DNA from: Salinispora pacifica CNR114
GTDB taxonomy: Bacteria > Actinomycetota > Actinomycetes > Mycobacteriales > Micromonosporaceae
NCBI RefSeq assembly: GCF_000514775.1
Contig: NZ_AZWO01000001.1
Location: 359,428 to 423,427, forward strand
Length of the DNA: 64,000 nt
Direction: 5' to 3'
Part shown: positions 30,520 to 38,857 of the stretch, piece after piece
How the letters are laid out: every line of letters begins with the position of its first letter
Numbering within the stretch: position 1 is the first letter of the stretch
Program-made: the position numbers and the translations under genes
The notes under the pieces: model-generated
What the model was told of the DNA's origin: nothing
The model's input: the letters and a program-made list of their open reading frames with translations, nothing else
Database searches by the model: none

Positions 30520-30975
30520 ATGGGGATCGTCGAAGGGGTCGGGATCGGCATCGCCGTTGTCGTCGGCGCGCTCCTGATTCTCTTCGTCCGGCGGGCGTTG
30601 GTCACCCGCAGCGGGGGAGTTATCCGGCTCAGCGTTCGGACCTCCGCGATGCTCGATGGCCGGGGCTGGGCCCCCGGCTTCGGCCGTTTTGTGGGGGACG
30701 AGCTTCGCCTCTACCGGATGTTCAGTCTCGCCCTCCGTCCCCGGCGGACGCTCTCCCGAAAGGGCCTCGCGGTGGAACGCCGTCGGCTGCCGGAAGGGCA
30801 GGAGCGGTTCTCGATGCCCGCCGATTGGATCATTCTCCGCTGCACCAGCCACCGCGCCCCGGTCGAGATCGCTATGGCGCGCTCGACCGTCACCGGGTTT
30901 CTCTCCTGGCTTGAGGCCGCTCCTCCGGGGGCGGCCTCGCCGAATCTAACCGCCCAGGACTGGCCGGCGGCCTAG
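30520..30975 (+). CDS. DUF2550 family membrane protein
   Basis: A 151-residue protein with a single N-terminal membrane helix (GVGIGIAVVVGALLILFVRRAL) followed by a basic soluble domain (LRPRRTLSRKGLAVERRRLPEGQERFSMPADWIILRCTSHRAPVEIAMARSTVTGFLSWLE). This arrangement, and its place 13 nt after atpC, match the DUF2550 family conserved next to atpC across actinobacteria. Function is unknown. The soluble part has an alternating beta pattern that may bind lipid or another membrane partner, which is speculation. It is probably co-transcribed with atpC. Confidence 0.8.
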   Translation: MGIVEGVGIGIAVVVGALLILFVRRALVTRSGGVIRLSVRTSAMLDGRGWAPGFGRFVGDELRLYRMFSLALRPRRTLSRKGLAVERRRLPEGQERFSMPADWIILRCTSHRAPVEIAMARSTVTGFLSWLEAAPPGAASPNLTAQDWPAA

Positions 30976-31046
30976 CGCGCCCGTCGCGGGCCGGTACGGA
31001 GCTGCCCGGGACGCAGCGCCGGTGCGGAGCATCAATCGAGCGGTAC

Positions 31047-31134
31047 GGAACCCCGGCCGAACGGAACCGGGAAACCCGCCGACCGGCGCCGGGAAACCCC
31101 GCCGAATGGCACGGGGAGAACCCGGCCGAACAAT
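31047..31134. repeat. four degenerate 22-bp tandem repeats
   Basis: Units at 31047-31068, 31069-31090, 31091-31112 and 31113-31134 share the pattern GGGAAACCCCGCCGAAnGGC. They occupy the middle of the 278-bp gap between the convergent DUF2550 and cobalamin adenosyltransferase genes. No coding potential is evident. Function is unknown. Confidence 0.75.
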
Positions 31135-31253
31135 TCTGCTGTTTTCCCCGTCGAGCCGCTGTCCTTGGGCGCGGATGGTATCCGGCAGGTCGGGTATGCA
31201 GACCTCGGTGCGGCGCGCCGGCTCCCACACCGGCGCGTCGGACGGTTGATCGG

Positions 31254-31826
31254 TCAGTGTTTGCCGCCGGGTACCCATAGCACATCTCCGGCCGGATTTG
31301 CCGTCCTTGACAGGATAAAGAGTAGATCGGAGAGCCGGTTGAGATACTTTGCCGGGAGCGTGCTGGTTCGGTCGGGGTCCTGGGTGATCAGGGCCCAAGC
31401 CGCACGCTCGGCGCGCCGGGCTACCGTCCGCGCAACATGCAGTAGCGCCGCGCCGGCGGTGCCGCCGGGGAGGGTGAAGGAGTCGAGCTTGCTCAGGCGT
31501 GCGTTGTATTCGTCGCACCAGGCCTCAAGGCGCTCGACGTACGCCTCGGTGACCCGCAGCGGCGGGTACTTCGGGTTCGGCTCGACCGGCGTCGCCAGGT
31601 CGGCCCCCACGTCGAACAAGTCGTTTTGGATAGCTTCAAGGATCGTGCGCAGCTCTTCGTTGAGCTGCCCGAGGGCGAGCGCCACGCCAATCGCCGCGTT
31701 GCACTCGTCTACGTCCGCGTACGCGGCGATCCGGGGGTCGGTCTTCGGAACCTGCTCGTTGTTGCTCAGCCTGGTTGTGCCGGCGTCGCCGGCCTTGGTG
31801 TAGATGCGCGTGAGGTGGACGGCCAT
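31254..31826 (-). CDS. cob(I)alamin adenosyltransferase (PduO type)
   Basis: Makes adenosylcobalamin from cob(I)alamin and ATP, the cofactor required by the two acyl-CoA mutases in this window. The 190-residue protein has the PduO ATP-binding N-terminus [18 protein letters not shown], the [11 protein letters not shown] and [26 protein letters not shown] segments and the C-terminal [14 protein letters not shown]. The start on the minus strand is at 31826, where CATG is shared with the murA start on the other strand. TAGGCT (31834-31839, minus strand) is 7 nt upstream, indicating a leaderless transcript. Confidence 0.94.
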   Translation of the reverse strand: MAVHLTRIYTKAGDAGTTRLSNNEQVPKTDPRIAAYADVDECNAAIGVALALGQLNEELRTILEAIQNDLFDVGADLATPVEPNPKYPPLRVTEAYVERLEAWCDEYNARLSKLDSFTLPGGTAGAALLHVARTVARRAERAAWALITQDPDRTSTLPAKYLNRLSDLLFILSRTANPAGDVLWVPGGKH

Positions 31827-33252
31827 GACGCACAGCCTACGGACACCGGATCTGATGATCCCGGACCGGCCGGACCCCGCCTGGCTGACCGGCCCGGGCG
31901 ATGCCGGTGGGGTGCCGGGTGACGATGTCATTCGGGTGCGTGGTGGCATCCAGATGGCCGGCACCGTGCACGTGGTGGGCGCCAAGAACTCGGCCTTGAA
32001 ACTCATGGCGGCTGCACTGCTGGCGCCGGGCCGGAGTGTCATCACCAACGTCCCCCGGATCACCGATATCGCGATCATGGGTGAGGTGCTGCGTCGGCTC
32101 GGCTGCGGGGTTCGGTTCGACGCGGACGATCCGGTGGACCCGATGGTGGCGTACGGCGGGGTTCCCCGCTCCCGGTCGGTGATCATTGACGTGCCGGAGC
32201 GTCCCGACATCGACGCGGACTGCGATCTGGTTCGTCGGCTGCGCGCGTCGATCTGCGTCCTCGGTCCGCTGCTGGCGCGTCGGGGATCTGTCCGGGTGGC
32301 CCAACCGGGGGGCGACGCGATCGGTTCGCGCGGGTTGGACATGCATATCTCCGGGCTCACCCGAATGGGCGCCGAGATCTCCGGGGAAGGCGGCTGCGTG
32401 GTCGCCACGGCTCCGCGCGGGCTGCGCGGCGCCGAGATCGTGTTGGACTTCCCGAGTGTTGGCGCCACCGAGAACCTGGTGATGGCGGCGGTGCTCGCCC
32501 AGGGCACCACGGTCATTGACAACGCCGCCCGGGAGCCCGAGATTGTGGACATCTGCACGATGCTCAGTCAGATGGGTGCGCTCATCGACGGTGCCGGCAC
32601 CTCGACGTTGACCGTCGTCGGCGTGCCGGGGCTGCATCCGGTGCGGCACGCCACCGTGGGCGACCGGATTGTCGCGGGTACGTGGGCGTTCGGCGCGGCG
32701 ATGACCCGGGGCGACGTGACGGTGACCGGCGCCTCCCCGGCCTTCCTCGATATCGCCCTGGACAAGCTGGTCTCCGCCGGCGCACTGGTGGAGACCCGGC
32801 GGGACGCCTTCCGGGTCCGGATGGAGGAGCGCCCCCGTGCGGTGGATGTGGTCACCCTGCCCTACCCCGGGTTCGCCACCGACCTGCTACCAATGGCGAT
32901 CGGGCTGGCGGCGGTCAGCGACGGTGCCTCCCTGATCACCGAGAACATCTTCGACGGCCGGTTCATGTTCGCCAACGAGATGATGCGACTCGGCGCGGAC
33001 ATTCAGACCGATGGTCACCACGCCGTGGTCCGGGGGCGACAGCGGCTCTCCGGGGCGCTGGTCCGGGCAACCGACATCCGGGCCGGAGCGGGCCTGCTGA
33101 TCGCCGGGCTCTGCACCGACGGGATCACCGAGGTCTCCCAGGTGCACCACGTGGATCGGGGCTACCCGGACTTCGTGGCGGACCTGCGGGCCCTCGGCGT
33201 CGAGGTGGAGCGGGGTGGCGCTGCCGACGCGGGCATCTCGCTCGGACGGTGA
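31825..33252 (+). CDS. murA: UDP-N-acetylglucosamine 1-carboxyvinyltransferase, Cys-to-Asp variant
   Basis: First committed step of peptidoglycan synthesis: transfer of enolpyruvate to UDP-GlcNAc. The 475-residue protein shows [32 protein letters not shown] and the active-site loop [15 protein letters not shown]. The loop residue that is the catalytic-acid Cys115 in E. coli (GGCAIG) is Asp164 here (GAC, 32314-32316). That substitution, also natural in Mycobacterium tuberculosis, abolishes covalent inactivation by fosfomycin. The ATG at 31825 is supported by GAGGTGG 6 nt upstream; an ATG at 31855 is the alternative. Compared with family members the N-terminus has about 30 extra non-conserved residues. 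Confidence 0.94.
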   Translation: MTHSLRTPDLMIPDRPDPAWLTGPGDAGGVPGDDVIRVRGGIQMAGTVHVVGAKNSALKLMAAALLAPGRSVITNVPRITDIAIMGEVLRRLGCGVRFDADDPVDPMVAYGGVPRSRSVIIDVPERPDIDADCDLVRRLRASICVLGPLLARRGSVRVAQPGGDAIGSRGLDMHISGLTRMGAEISGEGGCVVATAPRGLRGAEIVLDFPSVGATENLVMAAVLAQGTTVIDNAAREPEIVDICTMLSQMGALIDGAGTSTLTVVGVPGLHPVRHATVGDRIVAGTWAFGAAMTRGDVTVTGASPAFLDIALDKLVSAGALVETRRDAFRVRMEERPRAVDVVTLPYPGFATDLLPMAIGLAAVSDGASLITENIFDGRFMFANEMMRLGADIQTDGHHAVVRGRQRLSGALVRATDIRAGAGLLIAGLCTDGITEVSQVHHVDRGYPDFVADLRALGVEVERGGAADAGISLGR

Positions 33253-33299
33253 GGGTGTCACGGTGGGCCTCACGGGTTCGCAGTCGACCGCCGCCCTGC

Positions 33300-33317
33300 C
33301 CTTAAGCTGCGTTCAGG
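33300..33317. promoter_or_regulatory. shared operator-like element, copy 1 (hbd)
   Basis: CCTTAAGCTGCGTTCAGG lies 52 bp before the 3-hydroxybutyryl-CoA dehydrogenase gene. It is identical at 13 of 18 positions to the element at 53510-53527. A -10-like TAGGGT follows at 33327-33332, so the element covers the -35 region, as it does at 53510. Confidence 0.55.
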
Positions 33318-33368
33318 TGTGCCGGTTAGGGTGCAGGCAGACACCAATCGCAGTGAGGGAGTAAGCAG

Positions 33369-34220
33369 ATGGCGGGTCGACTCGCGGTCGTCGGTGCTGG
33401 ACTGATGGGTTCGGGAATCGCCCAGGTCGCGGCGCAGGCGGGCTGGCAGGTGACGCTGCGGGACCTGGACGACACGGCCACGAAGCGGGGCCTGGCGGGC
33501 ATCCAGCGGTCGCTGGAGAAGTTCGCCGAAAAGGGGAAGATCTCGTCGGCCGATGTCGAGGCGGCGCTCGGCCGGATCACCCTCACCACCGACCTGGCGG
33601 CGGCCGCCGATGCGGACATCGTCGTCGAGGCGGTCTTTGAGAAGCTTGAGCTCAAGCACGAGGTCTTCCGTGCGTTGGACAAGATCTGCAAGGCGGATGC
33701 GGTGCTGGCCACCAACACCTCGGCGATCCCGGTCACCCAGATCGCCACCGCCACCGAACGCCCCGAGTCGGTGGTCGGCACCCACTTCTTCTCGCCGGTG
33801 CCGATGATGAAGCTGTGCGAGTTGGTCCGTGGCTACAAGACCAGCGACGCCACCATCGACACGGCGAGGGCGTTCGCCGAGGAGATCGGCAAGACGGTCG
33901 TGGTCGTCAACCGGGACATCGCCGGCTTCGTGACCACCCGGCTGATCTGCGCGTTGGCGATGGAGGCGGTCAGCCTGGTCGAATCCGGCGTGATCTCCGC
34001 CGAGGATCTGGACAATGCCTGCAAGCTGGGCTTCGGCCACGCCATGGGCCCGTTGGCGACGGTGGACCTGACCGGGGTGGATGTGCTGCTCAACGCCACC
34101 CGCAACATCTACACCGACACTGCCGACGAGAAGTTCTTCCCCCCGGAGCTGCTCCAGCGGATGGCCACCGCCGGTGACCTGGGCCGCAAGACCGGCCAGG
34201 GCTTCTACTCGTACGGCTAG
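33369..34220 (+). CDS. 3-hydroxybutyryl-CoA dehydrogenase
   Basis: NAD(P)-dependent oxidoreductase that interconverts acetoacetyl-CoA and 3-hydroxybutyryl-CoA. The 283-residue protein begins with the Rossmann motif LAVVGAGLMGSGIAQVAAQAGW, then has ATNTSAIPVTQIA, the catalytic-histidine segment VVGTHFFSPVPMMKLCE, and the C-terminal helical domain ending LGRKTGQGFYSYG. GAGGGAG precedes the ATG by about 9 nt. Its role fits the route acetyl-CoA to acetoacetyl-CoA to crotonyl-CoA, with the thiolase at 51.2 kb and Ccr at 48.9 kb. It carries the shared operator-like element upstream and ends at a strong bidirectional hairpin. Confidence 0.94.
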   Translation: MAGRLAVVGAGLMGSGIAQVAAQAGWQVTLRDLDDTATKRGLAGIQRSLEKFAEKGKISSADVEAALGRITLTTDLAAAADADIVVEAVFEKLELKHEVFRALDKICKADAVLATNTSAIPVTQIATATERPESVVGTHFFSPVPMMKLCELVRGYKTSDATIDTARAFAEEIGKTVVVVNRDIAGFVTTRLICALAMEAVSLVESGVISAEDLDNACKLGFGHAMGPLATVDLTGVDVLLNATRNIYTDTADEKFFPPELLQRMATAGDLGRKTGQGFYSYG

Positions 34221-34237
34221 CCCGAGCCGACCGGCCG

Positions 34238-34276
34238 GGTGGGCCCCTTCGTGGCAGTGATCCGAAGGGGCCCGCC
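34238..34276. terminator. bidirectional hairpin terminator
   Basis: A 14-bp stem with one G-U pair (34238-34251 with 34263-34276) and an 11-nt loop lie between the convergent hbd and ABC permease genes. Confidence 0.8.
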
Positions 34277-34301
34277 TCCATCGGTTGATCCGGGCTCGCC
34301 C

Positions 34302-35144
34302 TCAGCCGTCGCGGCGGGTGGTCCAGCGGAAGGTGCCGAGGCAGAGCAGCAGCCCGATCACGCACCAGGCGGCCAGCACCAGGGCGACCCGACCCAGCTC
34401 GTACGAGCCACCGGGCTCCTGCCCGGCGAAGGCGCCCGGTAGGAAGACCGAGCGGAGCCCCTGACACATCCACTTGAGCGGGAAGAGCGCGGCCACCTGC
34501 TGCATCCAGCTCGGCAACTCGGTGAAGACGAAGAACACCCCGGAGGTGAACTGGAGGACGAGGGCGATCGGGGTGACCACCGCCGATCCGCTGCGCGACG
34601 TCCGCGCCAACGAGGAGACCGCGATGCCGCAGAGCGTGCAGGCGGTGATACCGAGGACGGAGACCCAGCCGAAGGTCAGCCACTTCGTGGCGGTGCCCGG
34701 TAGTTGTAGGTCAAACACGGCGACCGAGACGGCGAGTAGCAGCGCTGTCTCGACGACGCTGATCACCACAACCATGATCACCTTGCCGGCGAAGTACACC
34801 CACTTCGGCATCGGTGTGCCGCGGTAGCGCTTGAGTACCCCGCGGTCTCGTTCGATCGGAATCCAGATACCGAGGTTCTGGAAGCTCACCGTCATCAGAC
34901 CGGTCGCGATCATGCCGGTGATGAAGTACTGCGGATAGCTCACCCCGGGCGCTATCTCGCCGTCGAAGACCGCGGCGAAGATCAGGATCATGACGACCGG
35001 GAATCCCATCGTGAACACGACGGACTCCCGGCTGCGCAGGAACTGGGTGAGCTCCAGCCGGCCCTGCCGCAGCGCGAGGGCGAGTGGGCCGGGCTGGTGG
35101 CCGGCTGCTCGGGCGGCCGTGGCGGGCTTCAACGTGGTGGTCAT
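34302..35144 (-). CDS. ABC-2 type transporter permease
   Basis: A 280-residue membrane protein with six predicted helices. The N-terminal cytoplasmic segment (LALALRQGRLELTQFLRSRESVVFTMGFPVVMILIFAAVF) is typical of ABC-2 exporters, followed by YFITGMIATGLMTVSFQNLGIWIPIERDRGVLKRYRGTPMP. The last helix precedes RWTTRRDG. Its ATG overlaps the stop of the upstream ATPase gene by 4 nt, so the two proteins form one exporter. The pair resembles drug or antibiotic exporters (DrrA/DrrB-like); the substrate is unknown. Confidence 0.9.
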   Translation of the reverse strand: MTTTLKPATAARAAGHQPGPLALALRQGRLELTQFLRSRESVVFTMGFPVVMILIFAAVFDGEIAPGVSYPQYFITGMIATGLMTVSFQNLGIWIPIERDRGVLKRYRGTPMPKWVYFAGKVIMVVVISVVETALLLAVSVAVFDLQLPGTATKWLTFGWVSVLGITACTLCGIAVSSLARTSRSGSAVVTPIALVLQFTSGVFFVFTELPSWMQQVAALFPLKWMCQGLRSVFLPGAFAGQEPGGSYELGRVALVLAAWCVIGLLLCLGTFRWTTRRDG

Positions 35145-35989
35145 CGGTGTCCGATCATCTTCAGGTAGATGTCCTCGAGGGTTGGCCGGGTAACCGTGAG
35201 CCCGGGCACCTCACCGCCGAAGCGCGTGGCCAACTCCGTCACCAGCTCGGTGGGCGTCGCGCTCTCCGTGCTTTCGGTAAGCCCCTCGGGCGTACGCCAG
35301 GAGACCGTCGCCTGGGCCTGCTGCCGGTTGCCCAGGTGTTCGGGTGCGGCTACCTCGATCAGTCGGCCGCCGGCGATCACCCCCACCCGGTCCGCGAGCG
35401 CCTCCGCTTCGTCGAGATAGTGCGTGGTCAGCACGATCGTCGTCCCCGCCGCCGCCAGATCCCGAATTAGCTGCCAGAACTCGCGCCGTGCCTCGGGGTC
35501 GAAGCCGGTGGTCGGTTCGTCGAGGAAGAGCAGCTCGGGCCGGCCGATGATGCCGAGCGCCACGTCCAGGCGGCGTTTCTGTCCGCCGGAGAGGGTGTGG
35601 GTGCGGGCCCGGGCCTTGCCGGCCAGCCCGACCCGGGCGATCACCTTCTCCGGATCGTCGGCGTCGGCGTAGAAGCCGGCGAAGTGGTGGACCAGTTCGG
35701 AGACACTGAGCTCGTCGAACTCACCGACGCCCTGGAGGACGATGCCGATCCGGTTGCGCCAGCTCGCGGCGGGGGCCGCCGGGTCGCTGTCGAGCACCGA
35801 GACCTCGCCGGCGTCGCGCCGCCGGTAGCCCTCCAGGATCTCCACGGTGGTCGTCTTGCCGGCGCCGTTCGGGCCGAGGAGGGCGAACACCTCACCTCGG
35901 CGGACCTCCAGGTCCACCCCCGCCACGGCCACGTTCTTCCCGTACGCCTTGCGTAGCCCCCGCGCGACGATCGCGAGCTCGTTGTCCAT
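35141..35989 (-). CDS. ABC transporter ATP-binding protein
   Basis: A 282-residue ATPase with Walker A LLGPNGAGKTTTVEIL, Q-loop region GIVLQGVGEFDELSV, ABC signature LSGGQKRRLDVALG, Walker B LLFLDEPTTGFDP and the switch histidine in VLTTHYLDEAE. A C-terminal region of about 70 residues after the nucleotide-binding domain is typical of DrrA-type ATPases. The ATG at 35989 begins MDNELAIVARGLRKAYG; the open frame further upstream is not conserved. It overlaps the permease gene by 4 nt and is divergent from the ethylmalonyl-CoA mutase gene. Confidence 0.92.
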   Translation of the reverse strand: MDNELAIVARGLRKAYGKNVAVAGVDLEVRRGEVFALLGPNGAGKTTTVEILEGYRRRDAGEVSVLDSDPAAPAASWRNRIGIVLQGVGEFDELSVSELVHHFAGFYADADDPEKVIARVGLAGKARARTHTLSGGQKRRLDVALGIIGRPELLFLDEPTTGFDPEARREFWQLIRDLAAAGTTIVLTTHYLDEAEALADRVGVIAGGRLIEVAAPEHLGNRQQAQATVSWRTPEGLTESTESATPTELVTELATRFGGEVPGLTVTRPTLEDIYLKMIGHR

Positions 35990-36044
35990 GCAACAAGTGT
36001 GCTGCCCCCGCGCAATCGGTCGAGCGCCGGGGTGTGGTGGTCGC

Positions 36045-36060
36045 TGTGGAATTTTCCACA
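36045..36060. promoter_or_regulatory. perfect inverted repeat upstream of ecm
   Basis: TGTGGAATTTTCCACA has 7-nt arms around a central TT. It sits 36 bp before the ecm start, just upstream of the expected -35 region, between divergent genes. The half TTTTCCACA also differs from the E. coli DnaA box TTATCCACA at one position. Confidence 0.5.
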
Positions 36061-36083
36061 ACCCGATTTACCCGTCAGTAACT

Positions 36084-36089
36084 TAAACT
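36084..36089 (+). promoter_or_regulatory. candidate -10 box (TAAACT) of ecm, leaderless
   Basis: TAAACT ends exactly 6 nt before the ATG at 36096 and there is no Shine-Dalgarno sequence, so transcription probably begins at the start codon. Confidence 0.6.
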
Positions 36090-36095
36090 CCCGCC

Positions 36096-38108
36096 ATGGA
36101 CGAGAAGGCCCCCCCAGGTCGGCTGCCCGAGCGGGACCGTCCGTGGGTGATGCGAACCTATGCCGGGCACAGCTCGGCCGCCGCGACCAACGCGCTCTTC
36201 CGCCGCAACCTGGCGAAGGGGCAGACCGGGCTCTCGGTCGCCTTCGACCTGCCCACCCAGACCGGGTACGACCCCGATCACGAACTCGCCGCCGGGGAGG
36301 TCGGCCGGGTCGGGGTGCCGGTGGCGCACCTCGGCGACCTGCGGGCCCTCTTCCAGGGCATTCCCCTGGCCGAGATGAACACCTCGATGACCATCAACGC
36401 GCCGGCGATGTGGCTGCTCGGCCTCTACCGCACCGTCGCCGCCGAGCAGGGGGCGCAGCTCGACCGCTGCGCCGGCACGACCCAGAACGACATCATCAAG
36501 GAATACCTGTCCCGCGGAACCTACATCTTCCCGCCGGCAGCGTCCCTGCGGCTGACCGCCGACCTCATCGCGTACACGTTGGGGGAGATGCCCCGGTGGA
36601 ATCCGGTCAACATCTGCTCGTACCACCTTCAGGAGGCCGGCGCCACCCCGGTCCAGGAGGTCGGCTTCGCGCTCGCCACCGCGGTCGCCGTCCTCGACGC
36701 CGTCCGGGACTCCGGCCAGGTGCCGGCCGAGCGGATGGGGGATGTGGTCCAGCGGATCAGTTTCTTCGTCAACGCCGGCGTGCGCTTTGTCGAGGAGATC
36801 GCCAAGATGCGTGCCTTCGGTGCGCTCTGGGACGAGATCACCCGCGACCGGTACGGCGTGGCGAACCCGAAGCAGCGTCGGTTTCGCTACGGCGTCCAGG
36901 TCAACTCCCTGGGGCTGACTGAGGCGCAGCCGGAGAACAACATCCAACGCATCGTGCTGGAGATGCTCGGCGTGACCCTCTCCCGGAATGCCCGGGCCCG
37001 GGCGGTACAACTCCCCGCCTGGAACGAGGCACTTGGTCTGCCCCGCCCATGGGACCAGCAGTGGTCGCTGCGGATGCAGCAGGTGCTCGCGTACGAGTCG
37101 GACCTGCTGGAGTACCCCGACCTGTTCGACGGTTCGCACCTGATGACGGCGCTGGTTGACGAGATCGTCTCCGGAGCCCGGGTCGAGTTGGAGAAGGTGC
37201 TGGAGATGGGGGGTGTGGTCGCCGCGGTCGAGACCGGCTACCTGAAGAGCGCCCTGGTCGCCTCGCTCGCCGACCGGCGTCGCCGGATGGAGGCCGGCAC
37301 CGATGTGGTGGTTGGCGTCAACCGGTTCACCGAGACCGAACCCTCCCCGCTGACCGCGGCCGGCGCCGCCGCGATCGAACAGGTCGACCCGGCGGTGGAG
37401 GCGACCGCCACGACCGCCGTACGCCACTGGCGGGCCAGCCGGGACACGGTGGCTGTGGACGCCGCGCTCGCCCGGCTCCGCGCGGACGCCGCGTCCACCA
37501 CGAACCTGATGTGGGCCACGCTCGACTGCGTACGTGCCGGGGTGACCACCGGTGAGTGGGCGGGCGCGCTGCGGGAGGTCTTCGGGGAGTACCGGGCCCC
37601 CACCGGCCTAGCCGGGGCGGTCGGTTCCGGCGCGGACGGCCCGCTGTCGGCGGTCCGGGCCCGGGTCGTCGCCACCGCCCGGCAACTGGGCGGTGGACGG
37701 CTGCGGCTGCTGGTCGGCAAGCCCGGTCTGGACGGGCACTCCAACGGTGCCGAGCAGATCGCGGTCCGGGCCCGGGACGCCGGCTTCGAGGTGGTCTATC
37801 AAGGCATTCGGCTGACCGCCGGGCAGATCGTGGCCGCCGCCGTGGAGGAGGATGTGGACCTGGTCGGCCTCTCGGTCCTCTCCGGCTCGCACCTGGCGGC
37901 GGTGCCGGCCGTCCTGGCGGGGCTGCGCGCCGCCGGGCGGGGGGATCTGCCCGTCGTGGTCGGCGGCATCATCCCGGAGGCGGACACGCAGACCCTTCGG
38001 GATGCCGGGGTCGCCCGGGTCTTCACGCCGAAGGATTTCGCGCTCACCGGGGTCGTCAACGAGTTGGTCACCGTGGTTCGCCACGCCAACGGCCTGCCGG
38101 AGCAGTAG
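36096..38108 (+). CDS. ecm: ethylmalonyl-CoA mutase (MeaA-type, B12-dependent)
   Basis: Adenosylcobalamin enzyme that converts (2R)-ethylmalonyl-CoA to methylsuccinyl-CoA in the ethylmalonyl-CoA pathway. The 670-residue protein fuses an N-terminal TIM-barrel mutase domain (about 1-530) with a C-terminal B12-binding domain (about 545-665) that carries the base-off histidine motif LDGHSNGAEQI. The segments MRTYAGHSSAAATNALFRRNLAKGQTGLSVAFDLPTQTGYD and EYLSRGTYIFPPAASLRLTAD are characteristic of the MeaA/Ecm clade and distinguish it from methylmalonyl-CoA and isobutyryl-CoA mutases. Its partner ccr is 10.7 kb downstream. The alternative name meaA is used in Methylobacterium and Streptomyces. The assignment to Ecm rests on motif recall, not on an alignment. 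Confidence 0.9.
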   Translation: MDEKAPPGRLPERDRPWVMRTYAGHSSAAATNALFRRNLAKGQTGLSVAFDLPTQTGYDPDHELAAGEVGRVGVPVAHLGDLRALFQGIPLAEMNTSMTINAPAMWLLGLYRTVAAEQGAQLDRCAGTTQNDIIKEYLSRGTYIFPPAASLRLTADLIAYTLGEMPRWNPVNICSYHLQEAGATPVQEVGFALATAVAVLDAVRDSGQVPAERMGDVVQRISFFVNAGVRFVEEIAKMRAFGALWDEITRDRYGVANPKQRRFRYGVQVNSLGLTEAQPENNIQRIVLEMLGVTLSRNARARAVQLPAWNEALGLPRPWDQQWSLRMQQVLAYESDLLEYPDLFDGSHLMTALVDEIVSGARVELEKVLEMGGVVAAVETGYLKSALVASLADRRRRMEAGTDVVVGVNRFTETEPSPLTAAGAAAIEQVDPAVEATATTAVRHWRASRDTVAVDAALARLRADAASTTNLMWATLDCVRAGVTTGEWAGALREVFGEYRAPTGLAGAVGSGADGPLSAVRARVVATARQLGGGRLRLLVGKPGLDGHSNGAEQIAVRARDAGFEVVYQGIRLTAGQIVAAAVEEDVDLVGLSVLSGSHLAAVPAVLAGLRAAGRGDLPVVVGGIIPEADTQTLRDAGVARVFTPKDFALTGVVNELVTVVRHANGLPEQ

Positions 38109-38114
38109 CTCCGT

Positions 38115-38120
38115 TACCCT
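38115..38120 (+). promoter_or_regulatory. candidate -10 box (TACCCT) of nucS, leaderless
   Basis: TACCCT ends 6 nt before the GTG at 38127 and lies just after the ecm stop codon, so nucS may be transcribed separately from ecm. Confidence 0.5.
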
Positions 38121-38126
38121 CGTCAG

Positions 38127-38786
38127 GTGCGGTTGGTGATTGCGAAGTGCTCTGTGGACTATGTTGGACGGCTCTCGGCCCACCTGCCGCCAGCCACGCG
38201 CCTGGTGATGGTGAAGGCGGACGGGTCGGTGTCGATCCACGCCGACGACCGGGCCTACAAGCCGCTGAACTGGATGAGCCCCCCGTGCCGGCTGGAGGAG
38301 TCGCCGGGCGTCTGGCGGGTGGTCAACAAGGCTGGTGAGGAGCTACGGATCACCCTGGAGGAGGTCTTCCAGGACACCGCCTACGAGCTGGGTGTCGACC
38401 CGGGCCTGCGAAAGGACGGCGTGGAGGCGCACCTTCAGGAGCTGCTGGCGGCCAGCCCGGAGACGCTGGGTGAGGGCTTCACACTGGTGCGCCGGGAATA
38501 CATGACGGCGATCGGCCCGGTGGACCTGTTGTGCCGGGACGCGGCGCAGGGCGCCGTCGCGGTCGAGGTGAAGCGTCGCGGTGAGATCGACGGGGTGGAG
38601 CAGCTCACCCGCTACCTGGAACTGCTCAATCGGGACCCACTCCTGGCGCCGGTGCAGGGTGTCTTCGCCGCGCAGGAGATAAAGCCGCAGGCGCGGGTGC
38701 TCGCCACCGACCGGGGGATCCGCTGCGTGGTCGTGGACTACGACAAGCTGCGTGGCATCGAGCGGGACGAGCTGACGCTGTTCTGA
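38127..38786 (+). CDS. nucS: mismatch-specific endonuclease NucS/EndoMS
   Basis: DNA endonuclease that starts the non-canonical mismatch repair of actinobacteria and archaea lacking MutS/MutL. The 219-residue protein starts [21 protein letters not shown] (N-terminal DNA-binding beta domain), followed by the linker [17 protein letters not shown] and a C-terminal RecB-like nuclease domain with the catalytic block [10 protein letters not shown]...[23 protein letters not shown] (Asp, then Glu-x-Lys). The C-terminus [12 protein letters not shown] resembles a beta-clamp-binding tail. It is not functionally connected with the acyl-CoA genes around it. Confidence 0.94.
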   Translation: MRLVIAKCSVDYVGRLSAHLPPATRLVMVKADGSVSIHADDRAYKPLNWMSPPCRLEESPGVWRVVNKAGEELRITLEEVFQDTAYELGVDPGLRKDGVEAHLQELLAASPETLGEGFTLVRREYMTAIGPVDLLCRDAAQGAVAVEVKRRGEIDGVEQLTRYLELLNRDPLLAPVQGVFAAQEIKPQARVLATDRGIRCVVVDYDKLRGIERDELTLF

Positions 38787-38857
38787 GTTGCCCGCAGCCC
38801 ACAGCATGAGGGCAGGGGGCCGCGGCGCAGCTCGAAGGCAGGGCGGCCGCGGGCGGG

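Noticed and set aside
36045..36060. Replication origin signal (DnaA boxes)
   Set aside because: Only one inverted pair of DnaA-like halves and no dnaA/dnaN genes nearby. It is better explained as a local operator, although DnaA binding is not excluded.
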